A stretch of DNA of 33,089 nucleotides from Oscillibacter sp. (GTDB lineage Bacteria; Bacillota; Clostridia; Oscillospirales; Oscillospiraceae): assembly GCA_020025475.1 (NCBI GenBank), contig JAHHSA010000016.1:1-33089 (forward strand). The letters run 5' to 3'. The notes under the pieces are model-generated. The model did no database searches. It was not told where the DNA came from and worked only from the letters and a program-made list of their open reading frames with translations. This document shows positions 16,861-25,580 of the stretch, piece after piece. The translations under genes and the position numbers were made by a program. The first letter of the stretch is position 1, and each line of letters opens with the position of its first letter.

Positions 16861-17925
16861 TTATTGGTATTCTCTGTTTGACAATCTCTCTGCCTGATCA
16901 GCAGTGACAAGCGCATCGATTAGTTCATCCAGTGCTCCGTTCATCACTGAGTCAAGCTTGTAGAGCGTCAGCCCAATCCGATGGTCTGTCACCCTGCCCT
17001 GGGGGAAGTTGTAGGTTCGAATGCGCTCACTGCGGTCGCCGCTGCCAACCTGGCTTTTCCGCTGGGCGGCAGCCACTGCAGACTGCTTTTCCCGCTCCAT
17101 TTCATAAAGGCGGGAGCGCAGGACCTTCATGGCTTTATCTTTGTTTTTATATTGGCTTCGCTCATCCTGACACTCCACCACAAGACCAGAGGGCAAGTGC
17201 GTGATGCGGATAGCAGATTCTGTTTTGTTGACGTGCTGGCCGCCGGCGCCGCTGGCACGATAGGTATCGATTTGCAGATCCTTGGGATCAATAGAACACT
17301 CCACGTCCTCCGCCTCCGGCAACACTGCTACCGTAGCGGCACTGGTGTGGATGCGGCCGCCGGATTCTGTCTCCGGAACGCGCTGCACCCGATGGACGCC
17401 GCTTTCAAATTTCAGTCTGGAATAGGCACCTTCGCCCTCAATGAGGACGCTGCACTCCTTGACGCCACCCAGTTCTGTTTCATTCATGCCCACAATCTCC
17501 ATCTTCCAGCCGCGACTCTGGGCATACATGGAATACATTCGTAGCAAAGAGGCAGCAAACAAGGCTCCCTCCTCGCCGCCAACACCGCCTCGCAGCTCCA
17601 TGATGACATTACGCTGGTCGTTGGGGTCTCGGGGCAGGAGCAACAGCGTCAATTCCCGTTCCAGCCGCTCCACGTCCGCTTTCGCCTCAGACCACTCTTC
17701 CTGGGCAAGCTGCCGGAACTCTGGATCTTTCAGCAGAGCCTCAGCACCATTCCGCCTGGAAACCGCTTTCTCGTAAGCATGGAAGGCGTTCACCATTGGT
17801 TCCAGTTCCTTCAGCTCACGGGTAATGATCTTCAGCTTCTCTGCGTTGCCGTAGACAGACGGATCTCCCAACTGGGCCTGGAGGTCCTCATAGCGGAGCA
17901 CAATCTCCTTCATTTTTTCCAGCAT
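16861..17925 (-). CDS. prfA: Peptide chain release factor 1
   Basis: RF1 recognises UAA and UAG stop codons and triggers hydrolysis of peptidyl-tRNA. The 354-residue protein is full length. The catalytic GGQ loop appears as RASGAGGQHVNKTESAIR, with the RF1-type downstream stretch DERSQYKNKDKAM. The N-terminal third is helical and charged, and the region around RVPETESGGRIHTSAATV belongs to the codon-recognition domain. The start at 17925 has AAAGGAG 6 nt upstream. In many Clostridia prfA is next to prmC, the methyltransferase that modifies the GGQ glutamine; here no prmC is seen and the next gene is the Sua5-CoaE fusion, 51 nt away. Confidence 0.97.
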   Translation of the reverse strand: MLEKMKEIVLRYEDLQAQLGDPSVYGNAEKLKIITRELKELEPMVNAFHAYEKAVSRRNGAEALLKDPEFRQLAQEEWSEAKADVERLERELTLLLLPRDPNDQRNVIMELRGGVGGEEGALFAASLLRMYSMYAQSRGWKMEIVGMNETELGGVKECSVLIEGEGAYSRLKFESGVHRVQRVPETESGGRIHTSAATVAVLPEAEDVECSIDPKDLQIDTYRASGAGGQHVNKTESAIRITHLPSGLVVECQDERSQYKNKDKAMKVLRSRLYEMEREKQSAVAAAQRKSQVGSGDRSERIRTYNFPQGRVTDHRIGLTLYKLDSVMNGALDELIDALVTADQAERLSNREYQ

Positions 17926-17963
17926 GACACGCTCCTTTCCTCTTTCTCACTGGAAAGAAAGCG

Positions 17964-18452
17964 TCACTTGGGATCCAGCAGATCCCGGATCTGACGCAGG
18001 AATTGTTCCTGCCAGAATACATAGCCCACAGAGTCACAGCGCAGAGATACCCCCGCCTGATGCGGCTTTGCAGTGTAGTGATCCATCTGGGTGTAAATCT
18101 CCTCGTACTTGTCCTCGCTCTTGCGTGTGAGAACATAGGCCGTGTTTTGCAGTTCTTTGCCATGCTGCCCCAAAAAGCAGCGGACAACTGAGCTGCAACG
18201 GCCAGCCCAAACCGGAGTACCCAGAATGACCAGCCGATACTCCTTCAAAGGTCGCTGGGTCTGATAGGGTTTAAGCGGAGCCGTGGTACGACGCATAGCG
18301 TCAAGCCCGCAGCGGAGCCAGCCTTTCCAGCCGCTTCGCTCCGTTTCATCGCTGATTTCCACCAGCTCCGCATCCAGCGCTTCCGCAATTTCCTCCATGG
18401 CCTTCTTGGTATTGCCGGATCTGGAATAATACATGCACAGGATATCGCTCAT
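17964..18452 (-). CDS. Flavodoxin family protein
   Basis: A 162-residue flavodoxin-like protein. The FMN phosphate-binding loop is visible at the N-terminus (YYSRSGNTKKAMEEIA, about 8-23), and a hydrophobic strand with a loop over the flavin follows near LVILGTPVWAGR. It probably carries electrons or acts as a small NAD(P)H-linked quinone or menaquinone-type reductase; the partner is unknown. There is no signal peptide. The ATG has AAGGAG 8 nt upstream. It lies 12 nt after the YdcF-like gene and 38 nt before prfA, so it is carried in the operon without obvious functional relation to either. Confidence 0.88.
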   Translation of the reverse strand: MSDILCMYYSRSGNTKKAMEEIAEALDAELVEISDETERSGWKGWLRCGLDAMRRTTAPLKPYQTQRPLKEYRLVILGTPVWAGRCSSVVRCFLGQHGKELQNTAYVLTRKSEDKYEEIYTQMDHYTAKPHQAGVSLRCDSVGYVFWQEQFLRQIRDLLDPK

Positions 18453-18464
18453 TTGGTAATCTCC

Positions 18465-19274
18465 TTAATCAAAAAGCAGCGTCTTCACCGACGCAAAGGA
18501 TTCTCGGATATAATAGTTTGCTTCCAGCCACCACCATGGCAGCTTTGCAGGAATGCCCCGCACACTCATGCCCTCTCGTGATGCCAAAATCTCTGCCCGG
18601 AAAAGGTGGAAATCGTTGGTCACGACGCCGATCACCATGGAGCCTGGGTCCATGGCGTGATGCCGCAGCAACTCCCCTGAAAACTGAAAATTCTCGGACG
18701 TATTGGCAGATCGCTCTTCCAGCAGCAGGCGATCGCTGTCGATGCCCTGGGCTGTCAGCGCGCGCCGCATGGCTTCTGCCTCAGAAATCTGTTCGCCCGG
18801 TCCCTGACCGCCAGAGAGAACGGCTGGTATATCAGGGTGCGCCTTCAGATACTCTGCCGCCCGGTCGATTCTGGTTTGCAGCGTAAGCGAAGGCCGCTCT
18901 CCGTTGACTCCCGCTCCAAGTACGATCACCGCATCCACAGGGTCTGTCAGAGTATCGCCTCTACCATGGAGGATCACCGCGGTTTCCAGCGTAAAAAGGG
19001 TCACAGTAACCGCAGCAAGGATGACAAGGAATACCCATTTACAAGCTGTGCCCCACAATGATAACTCTGACCATCGGCGCAATATCAGCCACAGAAAGCA
19101 CACCACCGCAAGGCCCAGGAACAGCCAGCCGGAAAATCGCACACCGGGCAGTTGAAAAAAGACCAGACTCAGTACCAAAAACACGATTCCGGTTACAGCA
19201 AAGGCTGTACCGCTTGAACTTCGTCTTCCCTTATACGCCGGTATTTCTCGTCTTCCACAGTGCCTGATGTGCAT
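18465..19274 (-). CDS. YdcF/ElyC family (DUF218) membrane protein
   Basis: This 269-residue protein has a charged N-terminus, three hydrophobic segments (about residues 22-42, 48-66 and 78-100), then an extracytoplasmic DUF218 domain. Domain marks are DAVIVLGAGVNGERPS, LSGGQGPGEQISEAEAM, ERSANTSENFQFS and VVTNDFHLFRA. DUF218 members such as ElyC, SanA and YdcF are tied to envelope integrity and peptidoglycan or lipid-carrier metabolism in other bacteria, but the reaction is not established. The neighbours murF and ddl upstream support an envelope role. The start ATG lies 7 nt after the ABC-F gene. Confidence 0.87.
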   Translation of the reverse strand: MHIRHCGRREIPAYKGRRSSSGTAFAVTGIVFLVLSLVFFQLPGVRFSGWLFLGLAVVCFLWLILRRWSELSLWGTACKWVFLVILAAVTVTLFTLETAVILHGRGDTLTDPVDAVIVLGAGVNGERPSLTLQTRIDRAAEYLKAHPDIPAVLSGGQGPGEQISEAEAMRRALTAQGIDSDRLLLEERSANTSENFQFSGELLRHHAMDPGSMVIGVVTNDFHLFRAEILASREGMSVRGIPAKLPWWWLEANYYIRESFASVKTLLFD

Positions 19275-19281
19275 AATCTGC

Positions 19282-21183
19282 TCACTCCCCTGCCTCTACG
19301 CTCAAAGCCTCCCATTTTTCATACAACGCATCCAGCTCCGCCTGCACGGTCTCTTTTTCCTGGACCAGCGCATTCAGTTCTTCATAATCACATGCCGCAG
19401 CTTCCATGTCTGCGTCCAGCGTGGTCAGGCGCTCCTCAGCCTTGGCAATATCTCGTTCACAGATGGTCAGCTGCCGGCGGGCAGACTGCTGGGCACGGTT
19501 GCCATTGCGGTTTCTATCTGTGCTGGCTTTTACCTTTACGGTCTTTGCCGGGCAAGCTTTCTCATTTTCCTCCTGAGCCTTTACCTGCCGATATTGGGCA
19601 AAACCCATGGGGTAGTCTGTGATAGTCTCATGGTCCAGCTCCCAGATACGAGTGGCAAAGCGGTTGATGAAATAACGGTCATGGCTGACAAAGAGCAACG
19701 TTCCATCATAGGCCTCCACCGCCTCCTCAATCCACTCTCTGGAGTCAATATCCAGATGGTTTGTAGGTTCGTCCAAGATCAGGAAGTTGATTTCATCATC
19801 CATCAGCATACACAGCCGCAGGCGGCTCTGCTCACCGCCGGAAAGAACTGACACCGGCTTCAAAACGTCTTCCCCACGGAAGTCATAAGCCGCCAGCCGA
19901 TTGCGGGCGCTCTGGGCCGAAAGTCCCTTTTTCGCCGCCATCATATTCTCAACCAGATTCCAGTCCGGATGATCGAATGTCACGATCTGCGGCAGATAGG
20001 CTGCCTTGACCTGGGGGCCAACGCGAATACGCCCATCATCGGGGTACAGCTCATTCATCAACATTTTGATGAGAGTGGATTTACCGGTGCCGTTGTCGCC
20101 AATCAGCGCAATCCGCTCGCCGCCCTCAACCTTTAACGTAATGCCATCAAAAAGGTGCTTGTCACCGAAGCTCTTAGCCAGGTTGCGAATCCCCAAAACC
20201 TCGTCACCATGGAACTCAGCGGCATTGAATCTGGCGTCCATCTTTCTGGCCTTGGTGGGCTTTGAGGTCGTCCGCATCCGTTCAATTCGGCGCTCCATTG
20301 AAATGGCGCGGCGGTACGTCTTATCCATGCCCTGAAAGGCCCACATACGAAGCTGCTCTGCGGATTTTTCCAGCTGATCGATTTTGGCCTGTTCCTTTTC
20401 ATACTGCTTCATCCGTTCCTGGAACCGACGTTCCTTTTCCACGGCGTAAAAGCTGTAGTTGCCGCTGTAAAAATCGGCCTTGCCATCCTGAATCTCAATG
20501 ACGCGGGTGACGATACGATCCAGGAAATAGCGGTCATGGGAAATGGCTACCACGGTCCCTCGGAAGGCGCGGATGTACTCTTCCAACCACTCTGTGGCGT
20601 GTAGATCCAGATGGTTGGTGGGCTCGTCCAGAAGTAAGATATCCGTGTCTTCCAGAATCAAACGTCCCAGGTTCACACGGGTCTTTTCACCGCCGGAAAG
20701 GCTATCAAACAGCTGATGGCGCATATCGTCAGAAATCGATAAGCCATTGGCAATTTTGTTCACCGCCACATCGGTCTCATATCCGCCGAAGGCCTCAAAC
20801 CGTTCGTTGAGTGCCCCGTAGCGCCGAAGCAAAGCGGGATCACTCTCCCCTGCCTCCATCCGGACAGTCAATTCCTTCATCTCATCGGAGAGGCTTTGCA
20901 GACGCCCAAAGGCGGAGCGCAAAACATCTTCCACTGTGTAACCCTCCGGATAGACCGGAATCTGGGAGATCAGTCCCACACGTCTGCCCTGTCCGATGGT
21001 GATTTGGCCTTCGTCATAGTCCATTTCACCGGTCAGAATCTTGAAAAGGGTCGTTTTACCTGCGCCGTTGCGGCCCAGCAGGCCCACCCGCTCGCCCTGA
21101 TCGATCTGAAAACTCAAACCGTCCAGCACGTTCCGTCCGATTTCAAAGGATTTGACCAGGCCATTTACCTGAATTTCAATCAT
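19282..21183 (-). CDS. ABC-F family ATP-binding protein
   Basis: A 633-residue soluble tandem ATPase without membrane segments, the ABC-F architecture. The first cassette has Walker A GLLGRNGAGKTT (35-46), signature LSGGEKTRVNLGRL and Walker B ILLLDEPTNHLDL. The linker is rich in charged helices. The second cassette has LIGDNGTGKST, LSGGEQSRLRL and LILDEPTNHLDI. A charged, probably coiled-coil tail covers the last roughly 90 residues. ABC-F proteins act on the ribosome, either as translation factors (EttA, Uup, YdiF/YfmR types) or as antibiotic-resistance target protectors. The overall layout with a long C-terminal coil resembles the Uup/YdiF type more than resistance proteins, but that is not decisive. 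The start overlaps the murF 3' end by 8 nt. Confidence 0.93.
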   Translation of the reverse strand: MIEIQVNGLVKSFEIGRNVLDGLSFQIDQGERVGLLGRNGAGKTTLFKILTGEMDYDEGQITIGQGRRVGLISQIPVYPEGYTVEDVLRSAFGRLQSLSDEMKELTVRMEAGESDPALLRRYGALNERFEAFGGYETDVAVNKIANGLSISDDMRHQLFDSLSGGEKTRVNLGRLILEDTDILLLDEPTNHLDLHATEWLEEYIRAFRGTVVAISHDRYFLDRIVTRVIEIQDGKADFYSGNYSFYAVEKERRFQERMKQYEKEQAKIDQLEKSAEQLRMWAFQGMDKTYRRAISMERRIERMRTTSKPTKARKMDARFNAAEFHGDEVLGIRNLAKSFGDKHLFDGITLKVEGGERIALIGDNGTGKSTLIKMLMNELYPDDGRIRVGPQVKAAYLPQIVTFDHPDWNLVENMMAAKKGLSAQSARNRLAAYDFRGEDVLKPVSVLSGGEQSRLRLCMLMDDEINFLILDEPTNHLDIDSREWIEEAVEAYDGTLLFVSHDRYFINRFATRIWELDHETITDYPMGFAQYRQVKAQEENEKACPAKTVKVKASTDRNRNGNRAQQSARRQLTICERDIAKAEERLTTLDADMEAAACDYEELNALVQEKETVQAELDALYEKWEALSVEAGE

Positions 21184-22549
21184 AAGCCTTGTGCAGTTCT
21201 TCCACCAGCGCCCCGAAGTGCATAGAGTGAGACGCCTTCACCAGCATGGCGGTGTCGGGTTTCAGCTGCTCCTTCAGTTCGGAGATGGCCTCCTCCTTGG
21301 TCTTAAAGTACATCACATCGCCGCCGCTCTGGGCTGCGCCGTCCGCAATCTTCACGGCTTTTTCGCCAATGGCAATCACATGGTCGATGCCCAGCATAGC
21401 TGCCAGGGCACCCATATTGTAATGGGCCTGATCGGTGAGCTCTCCCAGTTCACCCATGTCACCCAGCACAGCCACAGTCTGGTCACAGGCGGTTTTGGCC
21501 AGCACCTCCAGTGCGGCGGACACAGACTGGGGGTTTGCGTTATAGCAGTCGTCCAGAATCACCCGATCCTCCGACAGCCGAATCAGCCGCATCCTGGAGC
21601 CAGTGGGCGCATAGGCTGCCACGCCCCGAACAATCTGATCGTGGTTGAGCCCCAGCTCCTCGCCCACAGCCACAGCCATGGAGGCGGAATAGACCATATG
21701 TTCACCAGGGGCCGGAATGGTGAGGACATATGTATCCTTTGCCGTGGTGACGGTGCAGGTGATGCCCTCTACCCCATGGTCGTCAATATCCGTCACATGG
21801 ACGGAACAATGCTCGGCCGTTCCGCAGCGGACCGTCCGGCAGGGAATGTCCACTGTATCCAGAAGGGCATCGTCGCCGTTCAGAATGGCCAGTCCTTCGG
21901 GCTTGAGGTTTTCAAACACCTCGCACTTGGCCTGCAGAATCCCCTGACGGCTGCCTAGATACTCAATATGGGCGTCACCCACATTGGTGATAACCGCAAT
22001 GTCAGGCCGCACCATTTCGCCCAGGTAGCGAATTTCGCCGGCATGGTTCATACCAGTCTCAATGACGGCCGCCTGGTGAGTCTCCTCCAGCCCGAAGAGG
22101 GTCAGAGGCGTACCGATGTCGTTGTTAAAATTCTCCGGGGTCTTCAACACCCGCAGCTTGGAGCCCAGCACAGAGGAGATCATCTCCTTCGTGGTGGTTT
22201 TTCCTACACTGCCGGTAATCTGGACAAAGGGAATATGGAACCGATCCCGGTATGCAGAGGCCAATGCCTTCAGTGCCAGGCGGGTATCGTCTACCTTGAT
22301 GTAGAACTTGTCTTTCCGCAGGTCCATGGGAAGCTTGGCACACAGGCAACCTGCGGCACCGGCATCCAATGCCTGATCAATAAAATCGTGGCCGTCAAAT
22401 TTCTCGCCCACCCAGGGAACGAACAGGCAGCCCCGGTTTAGCTTCCGGCTATCGGTACTGACGGAAGTCACCACAGGCACTTCTTCCCGGGGATTCCACC
22501 ACACGCCGCCTACAGCGGAAGTAATTTCCTTCACAGTCAAAGACTGCAT
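21176..22549 (-). CDS. murF: UDP-MurNAc-tripeptide--D-Ala-D-Ala ligase (MurF)
   Basis: MurF adds the D-Ala-D-Ala dipeptide to UDP-MurNAc-tripeptide, completing the cytoplasmic pentapeptide precursor. The 457-residue protein has the three-domain Mur ligase layout: an N-terminal substrate domain with STDSRKLNRGCLFVPWVGE, a central ATPase domain with P-loop TGSVGKTTTKEM and ENFNNDIGTPLT, and a C-terminal domain with LDDCYNANPQSV and LGDMGELGE. The start lies one nucleotide after the ddl stop codon and has GAGGAGAGG upstream, inside ddl. Pairing with ddl, which makes the dipeptide substrate, confirms the assignment. Confidence 0.97.
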   Translation of the reverse strand: MQSLTVKEITSAVGGVWWNPREEVPVVTSVSTDSRKLNRGCLFVPWVGEKFDGHDFIDQALDAGAAGCLCAKLPMDLRKDKFYIKVDDTRLALKALASAYRDRFHIPFVQITGSVGKTTTKEMISSVLGSKLRVLKTPENFNNDIGTPLTLFGLEETHQAAVIETGMNHAGEIRYLGEMVRPDIAVITNVGDAHIEYLGSRQGILQAKCEVFENLKPEGLAILNGDDALLDTVDIPCRTVRCGTAEHCSVHVTDIDDHGVEGITCTVTTAKDTYVLTIPAPGEHMVYSASMAVAVGEELGLNHDQIVRGVAAYAPTGSRMRLIRLSEDRVILDDCYNANPQSVSAALEVLAKTACDQTVAVLGDMGELGELTDQAHYNMGALAAMLGIDHVIAIGEKAVKIADGAAQSGGDVMYFKTKEEAISELKEQLKPDTAMLVKASHSMHFGALVEELHKAYD

Positions 22550-22550
22550 C

Positions 22551-23609
22551 TTACAATCCTCTCCTCTTCAAACGATAAGACTGCTGCACGATTTCTTCGC
22601 AGAGCTGATGATAGTCCATGCCCACCGCTTTGGCCTCCTGAGGCACAAAGCTGGTGGGGGTCATGCCGGGCAGGGAGTTTGCCTCCAGGCACCAGAAATT
22701 GCCCTCACAGTCCATGATCATGTCCGTTCTGGAATAGACCTCAAGTCCCAGTGCCCGGTGCACCCGCAGAGCCAGCTCACCGGCCTCCGCCATCTTCTCA
22801 GGCGGAAGATCCGCAGGACAGGTCTCCTTGGCACCGCCAGCCTGATATTTGGCCGCATAGTCAAATTCTTCGCCGGCGGGCACCGTCTCAGCAGCAGGCA
22901 GCCATCGGTCGCCCAGTACAGCCACCGTAAACTCCCGACCGTACTTCCGCTCCTCCACCAGCACCTTGCTGCCGTATTGAAGCACCTCGGTCAAGGAGTT
23001 CTTGAGGCCTGCGCGATCCTTGGGGAGATATACGCCCAGAGAGGAACCGCCGCCGATGGTCTTGACCACACAGGGCATCGGCAATTCTGCTGCAAGTCGC
23101 TCCACATCCTCAGGACCGTAGTTCAGCAGCTGCCACTTGGGATTGGGAATCCCGGCAGAGTCCATAATTTGCTTGGAGACTGCCTTATCCATGGCGACCG
23201 CCGAGCCCAAATGGCCGGAGCCGGTATAAGGGATGCCCAGAAGATCCAGAGCTGCCTGAATCCGGCCGTCCTCCCCATCCTGCCCATGGAGGCCCAGGAA
23301 TACCATATCCGCCAGCTGGCACAGCTCCAGCACATGGGGACCCAGGCGGCTTGCGCTCTGATCTTTTCTCTGACGCTTGACCGCATCCAGATCCGGTGCT
23401 TCAGATGCCACATGGACATCTTCACACAGGCCATCCGGTGCGTCAAAGAGTGTGCAAAGATCCTCCGGAACCGTTTCCAATCCCATAAACATATCCACCA
23501 AAATGGCCTGATGGCCATTTTCACGCAGTGCCCGGCACACACCGGTACCGGTGACAAGAGAGACAGCCCGCTCCGTGGAAAGGCCTCCCGCCAACACAAC
23601 GATTTTCAT
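22551..23609 (-). CDS. ddl: D-alanine--D-alanine ligase
   Basis: Ddl joins two D-alanines using ATP through an ATP-grasp fold. The 352-residue protein starts with the glycine-rich VVLAGGLSTERAVSL and contains FLGLHGQDGEDGRIQ, GIPYTGSGHLGSAVAMDK, GGGSSLGVYL, LVEERKYGREFTVAVLGD and the C-terminal ligand site LEANSLPGMTPTSFVPQ. A long insert around residues 70-105 is unusual but not disruptive. Whether the second substrate is D-Ala or D-lactate/D-Ser cannot be read safely by eye. It is the first gene of a run through murF, ABC-F and beyond, with a good promoter upstream. Confidence 0.95.
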   Translation of the reverse strand: MKIVVLAGGLSTERAVSLVTGTGVCRALRENGHQAILVDMFMGLETVPEDLCTLFDAPDGLCEDVHVASEAPDLDAVKRQRKDQSASRLGPHVLELCQLADMVFLGLHGQDGEDGRIQAALDLLGIPYTGSGHLGSAVAMDKAVSKQIMDSAGIPNPKWQLLNYGPEDVERLAAELPMPCVVKTIGGGSSLGVYLPKDRAGLKNSLTEVLQYGSKVLVEERKYGREFTVAVLGDRWLPAAETVPAGEEFDYAAKYQAGGAKETCPADLPPEKMAEAGELALRVHRALGLEVYSRTDMIMDCEGNFWCLEANSLPGMTPTSFVPQEAKAVGMDYHQLCEEIVQQSYRLKRRGL

Positions 23610-23661
23610 CGATTTCTCATTTCCTTCCCTGTTTCAGGTTCAATATGACATACAAATACCT

Positions 23662-23690
23662 ATTATAATCCGTTACAGTTTAGCACAAAG
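23662..23690 (-). promoter_or_regulatory. Promoter for the ddl operon
   Basis: On the minus strand a perfect -10 TATAAT (23662-23667) stands 17 bp from CTTTGT (23685-23690). The -35 match is poor, so the element is mostly supported by the -10 and by its position between the upstream terminator and ddl. Confidence 0.55.
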
Positions 23691-23698
23691 CAGGGCAA

Positions 23699-23745
23699 AA
23701 GACAATAAAAATTCCTCCGGGGGGCAAAGCTCGCTCCCGGAGGAA
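23699..23745 (-). terminator. Rho-independent terminator of the RodA/FtsW gene
   Basis: A 10-bp GC-rich stem (23712-23721 with 23736-23745) is followed on the minus strand by TTTTTATTGTC. It lies about 53 nt past the stop codon of the SEDS gene. The plus-strand exit also reads GTTTTCTG. Confidence 0.8.
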
Positions 23746-23798
23746 AGTTTTCTGAATTTGTTTTCCGCCAAATCCGCCAAATCAGGGTCAGGAAGCAG

Positions 23799-24989
23799 TC
23801 AAATATTGCTGTGAATCGGTTTTCCAGGCTTTCGACGCACCGTGGGTGACCGCTTTTTGATTCCGCTGACCACGCCCATGGCCATGAACAAGGTCACAAC
23901 TGAGGAGCCTCCATAGCTAAAAAACGGCAACGTCACACCGATGGTAGGCATCACAAACAAGCACATACCAATGTTGATAACCGTCTGATAGATCATCATG
24001 GCAGCCATTCCCACGCAGACAAAACTGTGGAAGTTGGTCTGGGCATTCTTGGCTACCAGCAAAACGCGATAGATAATGGCTGCCAGCAGCGCCATCACCG
24101 CAAGACAGCCCAGCATTCCCAGCTCTTCTCCGCAGACAGCGAAAATGAAGTCTGTCCACTGATACGGGATGGAGCCGTCACCGGCCTGGGTCTGGGTACC
24201 GTTCATATAGCCCTGGCCAAAGAGGCCGCCCGAGCCGATGGCCAGCAGGCTGCGGCTCTGCTGCCAGCCAACGCCCTGTGGTTTATAGGAGTGGTCGAAC
24301 AGGACAATGACGCGATCAACCATATAGTTCTTTACCAGTCCCAGGGACAGCGCCCCAGCGATACCCACACCAGACACTACGAACAACAGCGCAAACCACC
24401 GGAGAGCAAAGCCAGCTGCAAATGCCATACACAGGAAAATAAAGAAAAACGTCAGCGCATTGCCCATATCGCCGGAGATGACCACATACCAGCCCATCAG
24501 CAGGAGCGTATGCCCGGCTACCTGAAATGCCGGAGCAAAAGAACGAAGATCCCGCTTCTCCTCCCGGAGATACTCCAGCTGTTTTGCAAGCAGCAGCGTA
24601 AAACTGATTTTGACGAACTCTGCCGGGCCAATATTGACAGGGATACCGGGAAACCGCAGCCAGGCCTGGTTACCGGTGGTACTGCCGCCAATCCCAAGAG
24701 GCGTAAGCAGCAGACCGATAAAGCAGATATTAAACAGCACCAGCCACTTCCACTTTTTCATCATACTATCCAGATCCACCATAGAAATGGCTATATAAGC
24801 AATAACGCCGATCAGCATGGCCATCCCCTGCACGCCCACATACCGGATCATACCAGCGCTGCCCTTATAGTGGGTCGCACTGGCGATCAGCACCAGGCCA
24901 AACGTGGCGGCGGAACAGCAAAGGCCCAGCAGAGCCAGATCCGCCTGCTGGAAAAAATCAACTAAAATGGTTTTTATACGATTCAACAT
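23799..24989 (-). CDS. SEDS protein of the FtsW/RodA/SpoVE family
   Basis: A 396-residue polytopic membrane protein with about ten hydrophobic segments. SEDS proteins polymerise lipid II glycan strands together with a class B penicillin-binding protein. The GDMGNAL stretch holds the presumed catalytic aspartate. The loop AIGSGGLFGQGYMNGTQTQ followed by WTDFIFAVCGEELGMLG, and the C-terminal PTIGVTLPFFSYGGSS, are family hallmarks. The NGTQTQ loop leans toward RodA (elongation) rather than FtsW, but assignment within the family is uncertain, so no symbol is given. It is monocistronic: its own promoter lies at 25030-25058 and a terminator follows. The start ATG has AGGAGA 6 nt upstream. Confidence 0.94.
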   Translation of the reverse strand: MLNRIKTILVDFFQQADLALLGLCCSAATFGLVLIASATHYKGSAGMIRYVGVQGMAMLIGVIAYIAISMVDLDSMMKKWKWLVLFNICFIGLLLTPLGIGGSTTGNQAWLRFPGIPVNIGPAEFVKISFTLLLAKQLEYLREEKRDLRSFAPAFQVAGHTLLLMGWYVVISGDMGNALTFFFIFLCMAFAAGFALRWFALLFVVSGVGIAGALSLGLVKNYMVDRVIVLFDHSYKPQGVGWQQSRSLLAIGSGGLFGQGYMNGTQTQAGDGSIPYQWTDFIFAVCGEELGMLGCLAVMALLAAIIYRVLLVAKNAQTNFHSFVCVGMAAMMIYQTVINIGMCLFVMPTIGVTLPFFSYGGSSVVTLFMAMGVVSGIKKRSPTVRRKPGKPIHSNI

Positions 24990-25029
24990 GGGATTCTCCT
25001 CTGGAAAATGGGCAAATTACAACATCCGC

Positions 25030-25058
25030 AGTATACCACAAACAGAAAGTGGTGTAAA
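25030..25058 (-). promoter_or_regulatory. Promoter for the SEDS gene
   Basis: On the minus strand TTTACA (25053-25058) and TATACT (25030-25035) are 17 bp apart. It is the mirror partner of the tsaE promoter and shares identical hexamers with it. Confidence 0.7.
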
Positions 25059-25073
25059 CGGTGCAAAAATGTT

Positions 25074-25102
25074 TTTACACTTTGTTAAATATGTGCTATA
25101 CT
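25074..25102 (+). promoter_or_regulatory. Promoter for tsaE-tsaB-upp
   Basis: TTTACA (25074-25079) and TATACT (25097-25102) are 17 bp apart, and TGC directly precedes the -10, giving an extended -10 element. It fires away from the SEDS promoter; the two -35 hexamers are 15 bp apart. Confidence 0.75.
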
Positions 25103-25145
25103 ATCAGCGGCAAATTCTATGTATCAGAAAGGTGGTGCCCCACAG

Positions 25146-25580
25146 ATGGAGTTCCTTTCCCGCTGCGAAGCGGATACGGAAGCCATTGGCCGTAAGCTGG
25201 CTGCCGTTCTTTCCTCCGGCACTGTCCTGGCCTATCGGGGCGGCCTGGGTATGGGCAAGACAGCCTTCACCCGTGGCTTGGCTGCCGGGCTTGGATATGA
25301 GGGACGTGTCACCAGTCCCACATTTACCATTGTAAATGAGTACGAGGGCGGACGTCTCCCCCTTTTCCATTTTGATATGTATCGTCTGGCCGACGCGGAC
25401 GCCTTGTTCGATATCGGCTGGGAGGACTATCTGGACCGCGGCGGCGTCTGCGCCGTGGAGTGGAGCGAACAGGTAGCCGACGCATTGCCCCCGGACACCG
25501 TATGGGTCACTCTGGAGCGCTGCCTGGAAAGTGACAGCATGCGTACCATTACCATCGAAGGAGTGGACCTGTCATTATGA
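25146..25580 (+). CDS. tsaE: tRNA t6A biosynthesis ATPase TsaE
   Basis: TsaE is the small ATPase that drives the TsaB-TsaD complex during transfer of threonylcarbamoyl to A37 of ANN-decoding tRNAs. The 144-residue protein is of family length, with P-loop GGLGMGKT (32-39), TSPTFTIVNEYEG, FHFDMYRL and the typical VEWSEQV. The start is the ATG at 25146 with AAGGTGG upstream; the in-frame ATG at 25119 would sit upstream of that site. Its stop codon overlaps the tsaB start (ATGA), so translation is coupled. Confidence 0.96.
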   Translation: MEFLSRCEADTEAIGRKLAAVLSSGTVLAYRGGLGMGKTAFTRGLAAGLGYEGRVTSPTFTIVNEYEGGRLPLFHFDMYRLADADALFDIGWEDYLDRGGVCAVEWSEQVADALPPDTVWVTLERCLESDSMRTITIEGVDLSL

